Assembly: GCA_038235385.1 (NCBI GenBank)
Contig: JBBSTY010000137.1
Coordinates: 1-10,871 of the forward strand
Origin: JBBSTY01 sp038235385
Lineage (GTDB): Bacteria > Actinomycetota > Acidimicrobiia > Acidimicrobiales > Acidimicrobilacustridaceae
Length of the DNA stretch: 10,871 bases
Direction of reading: 5' to 3'
The position numbers were made by a program, and so were the translations under genes. The notes below the pieces were generated by a model. The model had not been told where the DNA came from and made no database searches. It saw only the letters and a program-made list of their open reading frames with translations. Each line of letters opens with the position of its first letter. Position 1 is the stretch's first letter. Below are positions 6,198 to 10,871 of the stretch, piece after piece.

Positions 6198-6234
6198 GGA
6201 CGAGCTCACCGGCTCGGCGACGCGGACGAGCTCA
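6198..6234. repeat. 11-bp direct repeat in the SDR/clamp-motif gene junction
   Basis: GGACGAGCTCA occurs at 6198-6208 and 6224-6234, 26 bases apart. The second copy contains the SDR stop and the first lies just before the next start. It may be a small duplication; function is unknown. Confidence 0.5.
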
Positions 6235-7020
6235 TGGGTTGTCGGGTCGCGTGAAGTCGGTGAAGCGGGACTGGAGTCGACGCATCCCCGTCAACCATCG
6301 GTCGTAGTCGTTCGCCTTGCGCTGGAAGTAGGTGGCGACCTCGGGGTGGGGAAGGATGAGGAAGGTCTCGGCGGCCAGACCCGCGATGACCGCATCGGCG
6401 ACCTGGTCGGGCTCCAACATGCCGTCGACGCCGGCGACGCCGCCCTCGACCGTGCCGCCGGTCATCGCCGTGCGAACCGCCTGCGGGCACAGGACGCTGA
6501 CGCCGATGCCCCGGTCGCCGTAGGTGATGGCGATCCACTCGGCGAGCGCGACCGCGGCGTGCTTGGTGACCGAGTAGGGCGCGGAGCCGATCTGGGTGAG
6601 CAGCCCGGCGGCCGAGGCGGTGTTGAGGAGGTACCCGCCGCCCCGCTCGATCATCCGTGGCACCAGGACCCGAGCCGCGTGCAGGTGGGCGTACACGTGC
6701 ACGTCCATGACGCGACGGAACTCGTCGGTGCGCAGCTCGACCCCGCCGATGTCGATGATGCCGGCGTTCGAGCAGAACAGGTCGATCGGGCCCAGGTCCG
6801 CCTCGATGGCCTCGATGGCCTCGGTGACCGCGTGCTCGTCGGTGACGTCCACCGCAGCGGACCAGCCGCCGATCGCGTCCGCCACGCGGCGGGCGCCGGC
6901 ACCGTCGAGATCGAGGACGGCGACGCCCGCGGCACCTTCGGCTGCGAACCGCTCGGCGAGCGCGCGACCGATCCCGTGCGAGCCCCCGGTGATTGCGACG
7001 ACCTTCCCCGACGTGTCCAT
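6232..7020 (-). CDS. Short-chain dehydrogenase/reductase (SDR), classical type
   Basis: This 262-residue cytoplasmic NAD(P)-dependent oxidoreductase has TGGSHGIG (11-18, cofactor loop), VLDLDG (35-40, acidic end of strand 2 suggesting NAD preference), DVT (58-60), SNAG (84-87), Ser136, Tyr149 and Lys153 (YSVTK). The position of the usual structural Asn of the catalytic tetrad appears to be His108 (VMDVHVYAH). The C-terminal part (225-262, YFQRKANDYDRWLTGMRRLQ) is of the kind seen in actinobacterial SDRs next to lipid or steroid genes. The substrate is unknown. An upstream in-frame extension exists, but the ATG at 7020 starts the Rossmann fold directly and has TACCAT 6 bases before it. It probably leads a transcript into the clamp-motif and glycosylase genes. 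Confidence 0.93.
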   Translation of the reverse strand: MDTSGKVVAITGGSHGIGRALAERFAAEGAAGVAVLDLDGAGARRVADAIGGWSAAVDVTDEHAVTEAIEAIEADLGPIDLFCSNAGIIDIGGVELRTDEFRRVMDVHVYAHLHAARVLVPRMIERGGGYLLNTASAAGLLTQIGSAPYSVTKHAAVALAEWIAITYGDRGIGVSVLCPQAVRTAMTGGTVEGGVAGVDGMLEPDQVADAVIAGLAAETFLILPHPEVATYFQRKANDYDRWLTGMRRLQSRFTDFTRPDNP

Positions 7021-7026
7021 GCGTCG

Positions 7027-7032
7027 ATGGTA
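7027..7032 (-). promoter_or_regulatory. Candidate -10 element (TACCAT) of the SDR gene
   Basis: TACCAT on the minus strand ends 6 bases before the ATG at 7020. There is no Shine-Dalgarno, so a leaderless start is likely. Confidence 0.45.
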
Positions 7033-7072
7033 GGGCAGCGCGACGACACGCAGCCCCAGCGGTGTCCCGACC

Positions 7073-7098
7073 TGCGGACGATGCGGACGATGCGGACA
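7073..7098. repeat. 9-bp tandem repeat (about 2.9 copies) upstream of the SDR gene
   Basis: TGCGGACGA is repeated twice with a nearly full third copy, in the 98-base gap between SDR and LuxA-like genes, about 40-65 bases upstream of the SDR -10. It could be a regulator site or simply slippage. Confidence 0.6.
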
Positions 7099-7118
7099 GG
7101 AACGACGTGGGTCCGCGG

Positions 7119-8135
7119 TCAGGCCCCGGCCGCGGCCTCCATGGTCGCCCGGATGACGGCGAGCCGGTCGTCGGCCCACGGCAGGGGCATCAGGACGGCG
7201 TGATCGACGCCGGCGCGGGTGTACGCCGCCACCGACGACCGGATGTGGTCACGGTCGCCGATGATGTCGATGGCGTCGATCATCCGGTCGGAGATGGCCG
7301 CCAGCGCGCCGGCACGATCGCGGGACGCGTGGCGCTCGCGCACCTCGGCGACCTCGGCGCCGAAGCCCGCTTCGGCGAAGCTCCGGGCGTAGCCGTCCAC
7401 CACGGCGTAGGAGAACAGGTCCTTGCGCGCGTAGTCGAGCGCCTTGTCGGTTCGTTCGCACACGCCGACGTGCACATAGGCGTAGATGGTGGGGTCGTTG
7501 CCCGACCGCTCGGCGCCGGCCCGGACGTGGGCCACCGCCGTCGGCACGTGCGAGGCCGGGAGGTAGTTCAAGATGACCCCGTCCGCGATCTCGCCGGCGA
7601 GACGCAGCATCTTCTCGTTCAGTGCGGCGAGCACGATCTTGGGCCTGCGCTCGCCGAGACGGATGCCGAGGCGGAACTTGCTGGCCGACCAGAAGTCGCC
7701 GTCGAAGCTCACCGACTCGCCGGCCAGGCACTCGCGCACCAGTGCGACGTACTCGCGTACACGGGCGAGCGGTCGGTCGCCGTAGGGCACGCCGTGCCAC
7801 CGCTCGGTGACGACGGGCGACGAGATGCCCACACCGAGGAGGATGTCGCGGTCGGGATGCAGCGCCTGGAGGGTGGCCGCGCCCATGGCGGTGACCATCG
7901 GTGTGCGGAGCTGCAATGCGAGGACCCCCGTCCCGAGGTCGAGCGCAGGCGCCGACGCGCCGACCGCGGCGAGGGTCGCGAACGCTTCGGGTCCGGTGGT
8001 CTCGGCGGTCCAGTACGACCCCAGGCCGAGCTCGGTCGCCCACCGGGCTGCGTCGAGCGCCGCATCGACGCCCAGGTTCTGGAACGAGGCGAAGGTCACG
8101 CCGAGATCGGCAGGACGGGGCAGCGGGTCGTTCAC
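7119..8135 (-). CDS. LuxA-like (LLM class) F420-dependent oxidoreductase
   Basis: This 338-residue bacterial-luciferase-family TIM barrel is of the deazaflavin (F420) subgroup common in actinobacteria. Visible landmarks are LGLGSYWTAE (36-45), GTGVLALQLRTP (69-80), LLGVGISSPVVTERWHGVPY (99-118) and NEKMLRLAGEIADGVILN (173-190), which is typical of the F420 class. It is predicted to transfer hydride between F420H2 and an unknown organic substrate in the cytoplasm. The start chosen is GTG at 8135 because GAGGGAGA lies 5 bases before it and the barrel starts soon after; further upstream the frame has no family resemblance. It is 58 bases downstream of the kinase gene and 98 bases before the SDR, so a shared pathway with the SDR is possible but not shown. 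Confidence 0.93.
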   Translation of the reverse strand: MNDPLPRPADLGVTFASFQNLGVDAALDAARWATELGLGSYWTAETTGPEAFATLAAVGASAPALDLGTGVLALQLRTPMVTAMGAATLQALHPDRDILLGVGISSPVVTERWHGVPYGDRPLARVREYVALVRECLAGESVSFDGDFWSASKFRLGIRLGERRPKIVLAALNEKMLRLAGEIADGVILNYLPASHVPTAVAHVRAGAERSGNDPTIYAYVHVGVCERTDKALDYARKDLFSYAVVDGYARSFAEAGFGAEVAEVRERHASRDRAGALAAISDRMIDAIDIIGDRDHIRSSVAAYTRAGVDHAVLMPLPWADDRLAVIRATMEAAAGA

Positions 8136-8140
8136 GGTGG

Positions 8141-8148
8141 TCTCCCTC
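8141..8148 (-). promoter_or_regulatory. Ribosome binding site deciding the GTG start of the LuxA-like gene
   Basis: GAGGGAGA on the minus strand, followed by CCACC and then GTG. This is one of the few clear Shine-Dalgarno sequences here and supports the GTG at 8135. Confidence 0.7.
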
Positions 8149-8176
8149 GGCAGACGAGCGGTTGGCCGCCTCCGTC

Positions 8177-8195
8177 GACCTGCGCGGGTCAGGTC
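8177..8195. repeat. Short inverted repeat at the kinase stop
   Basis: GACCTG (8177-8182) and CAGGTC (8190-8195) flank 7 bases, directly at the end of the kinase gene. It could be a weak terminator or an operator for the following LuxA-like gene; the stem is only 6 bp. Confidence 0.3.
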
Positions 8196-9684
8196 AATAG
8201 GAACCGGCGACCGTGAGACGGTAGTTCGCCGCCGTGCGGCGATCGTCGGCCCAGCTGACCCGGGCCACCATCTCGGTCGCGTCGTCGACGGTGGCGAACG
8301 GTCCGTCGAAGCAGGTCGGCTCCTGCAACCGCAGGGTGGCGGACTTGCCATCGGTGCTGGTGACGCCGCCGAGCGACGGCATCGCAACCGGGTCGTTGCC
8401 GTTCGCGCCGAGGGATCCCTGCAGCACCTCGAGGTGCATGCTGGCTCCCTTGGGTGCGGTGAGGGTGACCTCCACGGTTCCGTCGCAGGTCCAGTGGAAG
8501 GCGTCGATGACGTGGAACCCGTAGCGGTCGATGTCGGTGTCGGGTACCAGGTTCGCCGAGACCGCCCTTCCGTCGCGCAGCGTGTCGGGGTCGATCACGA
8601 CGGGTGCCGCCTCGCAGCCGTCGGTGGGGTCGCCGTTGTAGTCGCCGTGGTCGGCGATGCACGCCACGCCGTCGGTGAACGGGGCCGGTTCACCGCCGCA
8701 CGGCTTGTAGGGCTGGTCCTGGCAGAGGTCCACGGGCACCGTGCTCGGAGCGGTGGTCGCGGCCTGCGCCGCCTCCGCATCGGATGAGGACCGCGCGACC
8801 AGGGCGGTGATCGCGACGAGGGCGAGCACCGTGGCGACAGCGCCGATCGACGCGCCGACCGCCGCACTGGTCCAGGTGCGCCGACGCGGACCGGCGAAAA
8901 GCCGCGTGCCGTTCGGACCACCCTGCGCCGCAGCCGCGGTGGGTCGCCGGCGCGCCTGTCGGTCGAGGAGCGGGTCGAGGCGGCGTCGCAGGTCTGCGGG
9001 GACCGACGCGGGCAGGGGCGCCACCTTGCCCTTCGCGGCGCGCGTCACGAGCACCCGTGGATCGCCGCGTCCGTACGGCGGGTTTCCCGTGGCGGCGAAC
9101 GCGAGGGTCGCCCCCAGGGAGACGACGTCGCTGGCGGCGGTGGCTTCCTCGCCCCGGGCCTGCTCCGGCGCCATGAACTCGGGCGTGCCGACCATCATCC
9201 CCGTGGCGGTCAGCCCGGATGTGGCGTCGCGGAGCGAGGCGACACCGAAGTCGGCCAGGAACGGCTGCCCGTCCGCGTCGAAGAGCACGTTCGCAGGCTT
9301 GATGTCGCGATGGACGATGCCCTGGCGGTGTGCCGCGGCGAGCGCCGACAGCAGCGGCGGCGCGAGCGTGCGCACCTGATCGGCCGACAGCGGGCCGTGG
9401 GCGCGCACCTGATCGGCCAGGGTCCCGCCCGCGAGGTAGGGCATCACGAGGATCAGGTCCTCGCCATCGTCGATCACGTCGAGGAGCTGGACGATGTTCG
9501 GATGATCGAGGCTCAGGAGCGTCTGGGCTTCGCGCGAGATCCGCTGGCGGGCGCGGCTCATGTCCAGGGCGCTGCCGTGCAGCACGAGGCGCTTGATGGC
9601 GACCGGTCGCCCGTCCGGGCCGACCGCGAGGTCGACGACTCCCATGCCGCCACGTCCGAGGCGGTGCTGCACCGAATACCGCAC
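8194..9684 (-). CDS. PknB-type transmembrane Ser/Thr protein kinase with six-cysteine extracellular domain
   Basis: The protein has 496 residues. The kinase domain spans about 1-255: GRGGMG (10-15), AIK (29-31, ATP lysine), Glu52, HRDIKPAN (125-132), DFG (145-147), activation-loop threonines 159 and 161 (LTATGMMVGTPEF) and APE (172-174). All catalytic residues are present, so it should be active. A basic stretch (PRRR, 266-269) and one membrane helix (about 273-297) follow. The outside part (298-496) has Cys321, 329, 342, 357, 400 and 458, a calcium-loop-like DYNGDPTDGCE (348-358), and a beta region (about 370-496, LVPDTDIDRYGF) resembling pre-peptidase C-terminal domains. It lacks PASTA repeats, so the signal is not obviously peptidoglycan. 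The start GTG at 9684 lies directly before the glycine loop and 6 bases after TACCCT. Confidence 0.93.
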   Translation of the reverse strand: MRYSVQHRLGRGGMGVVDLAVGPDGRPVAIKRLVLHGSALDMSRARQRISREAQTLLSLDHPNIVQLLDVIDDGEDLILVMPYLAGGTLADQVRAHGPLSADQVRTLAPPLLSALAAAHRQGIVHRDIKPANVLFDADGQPFLADFGVASLRDATSGLTATGMMVGTPEFMAPEQARGEEATAASDVVSLGATLAFAATGNPPYGRGDPRVLVTRAAKGKVAPLPASVPADLRRRLDPLLDRQARRRPTAAAAQGGPNGTRLFAGPRRRTWTSAAVGASIGAVATVLALVAITALVARSSSDAEAAQAATTAPSTVPVDLCQDQPYKPCGGEPAPFTDGVACIADHGDYNGDPTDGCEAAPVVIDPDTLRDGRAVSANLVPDTDIDRYGFHVIDAFHWTCDGTVEVTLTAPKGASMHLEVLQGSLGANGNDPVAMPSLGGVTSTDGKSATLRLQEPTCFDGPFATVDDATEMVARVSWADDRRTAANYRLTVAGSY

Positions 9685-9690
9685 CGCGGC

Positions 9691-9696
9691 AGGGTA
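9691..9696 (-). promoter_or_regulatory. Candidate -10 element (TACCCT) of the kinase gene
   Basis: TACCCT on the minus strand ends 6 bases before the GTG at 9684, with no Shine-Dalgarno. It supports the GTG start and a leaderless mRNA. Confidence 0.42.
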
Positions 9697-9769
9697 TCGG
9701 CCACCGTCGACGATCTCGCGTCGGCCGGCGGACCGAGCAACCCGGAGCCGAACCCGCTACCGGCCTCGC

Positions 9770-9775
9770 TAAGGT
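9770..9775 (+). promoter_or_regulatory. Candidate -10 element (TAAGGT) upstream of the small plus-strand unit
   Basis: TAAGGT ends 6 bases before the ATG at 9782, the same geometry as at other starts here. It would be divergent from the kinase promoter, about 75 bases away. No convincing -35 is seen. Confidence 0.4.
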
Positions 9776-9781
9776 GGCATC

Positions 9782-9871
9782 ATGTCGGTGCGGCCAGCGG
9801 TTGGGGGAGACCCAAGCGTCCGTCGGATCGCCGCAGAGGTACGGGAACACACCGTGTGCAATCCGGGTTAA
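9782..9871 (+). CDS. Possible leaderless leader peptide (29 residues)
   Basis: This open frame starts with MSVRPAVGG, ends in HTVCNPG and stops at TAA 9869-9871, 29 bases before the next ATG. The ATG has no ribosome site but sits exactly 6 bases after TAAGGT. If that promoter is real, translation would begin at the first base of the mRNA. It could serve as a leader peptide controlling the 60-residue gene. Coding bias is weak over so few codons, and the frame could be chance. It contains the palindrome CACAC-C-GTGTG (9848-9858). Confidence 0.35.
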   Translation: MSVRPAVGGDPSVRRIAAEVREHTVCNPG

Positions 9872-9890
9872 TGATGTCGAACACCGACTG

Positions 9891-9895
9891 AGGAG
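9891..9895 (+). promoter_or_regulatory. Ribosome binding site of the 60-residue gene
   Basis: AGGAG followed by CGCAG and then ATG at 9901, a textbook Shine-Dalgarno. It shows that this ATG is translated from a leadered mRNA, unlike most neighbours. Confidence 0.75.
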
Positions 9896-9900
9896 CGCAG

Positions 9901-10083
9901 ATGACCACGACACAGATCCGAGACGTCGAGGAGACCGCGATCGCCGGAGCTGTGGCGATGATCGATCGCGGCCTGGGGGATCTGATGCACCGCGAGCTCG
10001 TGTCCACCGATGAGGTGTCCGACCTGCTGCTCGACGTGCGCACCCTGCTCACGACCGACGCGGCCATCGTCTCCGAGAACTGA
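9901..10083 (+). CDS. Small conserved-looking protein of unknown function (60 residues)
   Basis: I do not recognise this protein. It is predicted largely helical and acidic (IRDVEETAIAGAVAMIDRG, then STDEVSDLLLDVRTLL), with no cysteine, signal peptide or membrane segment, and could form a small helical hairpin or bind a partner. Evidence for a real gene is a strong AGGAG 5 bases before the ATG, G/C-rich third positions throughout, and a good hairpin 29 bases after its stop. It stands alone on the plus strand between the kinase and the acyltransferase genes, divergent from the kinase. A possible 29-codon leader frame precedes it. Being a substrate or adaptor of the neighbouring kinase is only a guess from position. 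Confidence 0.8.
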   Translation: MTTTQIRDVEETAIAGAVAMIDRGLGDLMHRELVSTDEVSDLLLDVRTLLTTDAAIVSEN

Positions 10084-10111
10084 TCTGGCGAGCCGCTCGA
10101 CGGCTCCGACC

Positions 10112-10146
10112 ACGAAGGGCCCCGAGCGTCGCTCGGGGCCTTTCGT
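10112..10146. terminator. Strong bidirectional hairpin between convergent genes
   Basis: Arms 10112-10127 and 10131-10146 pair over 16 bp (one G-U) with a 3-base loop; the core is CCCCGAGC/GCTCGGGG. It lies between the stops of the 60-residue gene (10083) and the acyltransferase (10173). On the plus strand the last arm carries TTTC; there is no long T-run. Confidence 0.8.
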
Positions 10147-10172
10147 CGTCTTCGGCGACGCGCCGATGTCGC

Positions 10173-10871
10173 TCAGCCGCCGGCGGCGACGAGCTCGGCG
10201 AACGCCTCGATCAGGCACGAACGCAGGAGATCGGGTTCGGTGATCGCACCCGTGTCGACGTAGAGACCCATGTTGAGCTGGCCGCGGTACGACATCATGG
10301 TGAGGTTGAACGCGGTGCCGGCGAGCGGGCCGAGCGGGTAGGTGCCGAGGATCAGCGACCCACCGATGTACAGGTCGAAGTTCGCCGCCCGGACGTTGGA
10401 GGTGGTGAAGTCCACCGTCTCGGTCTGTTGACGGGCGAAGCGCACCAGGACCGAGGTGGGCAAGATGTTCACGAATCCGGCGGCGCCGTTCACGACGCCG
10501 AGGATCTTCTCGCCCTTGGTGCGGGTCAGGACATCGTGGACGGCGGCGAACCGTTCGACGGGATCCTCGATGCCGGCGGGGACGAGCTCCCGCGTCGGGA
10601 CGAAGCTGTTGCCGCCGGCTGCCTTGTCGGTGCGGGTGCTGATCGGCATCGCCATGCGCAGGGTGTCGACCGGCTTGCCCAGCGCTCGGTGGTAGCCGCC
10701 CGCCCCGCCGGCGGCGCCCGTGACGAAGAAGTCGTTGAGGCTGCCGCCGAGCGCCTTGGCCGTTCGGTACGCCGCGTCGAACTCGACGTCGAGGGTCTCG
10801 AGCTGCCGGCGCAGGGTCCGTTCGGTCCACAGCGGTGAGTGCGCGTGGTCGGTGATGGTGACCTGGCGGAC
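10173..10871 (-). CDS. WS/DGAT-type wax ester synthase/diacylglycerol acyltransferase, partial (C-terminal 232 residues)
   Basis: The frame is open to the right edge of the window, so the start and the N-terminal half with the catalytic HHxxxDG motif lie outside. Visible parts match the C-terminal (DUF1298-type) half of WS/DGAT enzymes: SLNDFFVTGAAGG (44-56, the conserved ND motif), DTLRMAMPIS (69-78), NSFVPTRELV (about 88-97), TTSNVRAANF, then YIGGSLILGTYPLGPLAG and MSYRGQLNMGLYVDTGAITEP near the end. Family members join acyl-CoA to diacylglycerol or long alcohols to make storage lipid at the membrane. An internal ATG at 10655 is not the start, because family-conserved sequence continues upstream of it. 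It ends 27 bases from the strong hairpin. Full enzymes are about 450-480 residues. Confidence 0.9.
   Translation of the reverse strand, partial: VRQVTITDHAHSPLWTERTLRRQLETLDVEFDAAYRTAKALGGSLNDFFVTGAAGGAGGYHRALGKPVDTLRMAMPISTRTDKAAGGNSFVPTRELVPAGIEDPVERFAAVHDVLTRTKGEKILGVVNGAAGFVNILPTSVLVRFARQQTETVDFTTSNVRAANFDLYIGGSLILGTYPLGPLAGTAFNLTMMSYRGQLNMGLYVDTGAITEPDLLRSCLIEAFAELVAAGG

Noticed and set aside
4101..7203. Long plus-strand open frames opposite the DUF7064-like, glycosylase and SDR genes
   Set aside because: They are antisense shadows with low-complexity residues and no motif; the minus-strand frames carry recognisable families.
8194..8200. Another TCAATAG, like the operator arm
   Set aside because: It is made by the last codons and stop of the kinase gene, and no second arm lies at the 11-base spacing.
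6993..8216. Plus-strand open frame of 407 codons opposite the LuxA-like gene
   Set aside because: It is an antisense shadow; the other strand has a complete F420-type family member with a Shine-Dalgarno.
9848..9858. Palindrome CACAC-C-GTGTG as an operator
   Set aside because: It is short, single-copy and inside a possible leader frame; not enough to name a site.

Overview
This window is high-GC DNA with strong G/C preference at third codon positions. The gene families (a LuxA-like F420-type oxidoreductase, WS/DGAT acyltransferase, PknB-type Ser/Thr kinase, TetR regulator and a DUF7064-like protein) point to an actinobacterium. Several starts look leaderless, which is also common in that phylum. 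I would guess the Acidimicrobiia or a relative, but the sequence alone does not prove this. No rRNA, tRNA, CRISPR array or insertion sequence was seen.

Left part (1-3755): three minus-strand genes run leftwards from a TetR regulator (2668-3294), through a multi-pass GT-C-like membrane protein (1215-2642), to a Dpm1-like glycosyltransferase fused to a methyltransferase (19-1218). The last two overlap in an ATGA, and the methyltransferase half is cut short at the window edge. A small unknown gene (3483-3755) runs divergently from the TetR gene. The gap between them holds two matching 25-bp operator-like sites, one over each promoter.

Middle part (3756-8193), all minus strand: a hairpin lies between the small plus-strand gene and a DUF7064-like protein (3867-4865). 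Next, in genome order, come a Mug/TDG-family DNA glycosylase (4935-5657), a small basic protein with a disordered acidic tail ending in a sliding-clamp-like QLSLL (5686-6192), an SDR oxidoreductase (6232-7020) and an F420-type LuxA-like oxidoreductase (7119-8135). SDR, clamp-motif protein and glycosylase are tightly packed and probably co-transcribed. The glycosylase and its neighbour look like a small DNA repair pair.

Right part (8194-10871): a transmembrane Ser/Thr kinase with a six-cysteine extracellular domain (minus), then a divergent plus-strand unit made of a possible 29-codon leaderless leader peptide (9782-9871) and a 60-residue protein (9901-10083). A strong hairpin separates these from a partial WS/DGAT acyltransferase (10173-10871) that enters from the right edge. 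That gene has no start inside the window.

Across the window, genes without a Shine-Dalgarno sequence repeatedly carry a TANNNT hexamer exactly 6 (five cases) or 8 (two cases) bases before the start codon. This is the arrangement expected for leaderless mRNAs. No stretch longer than 300 bases lacks a gene.
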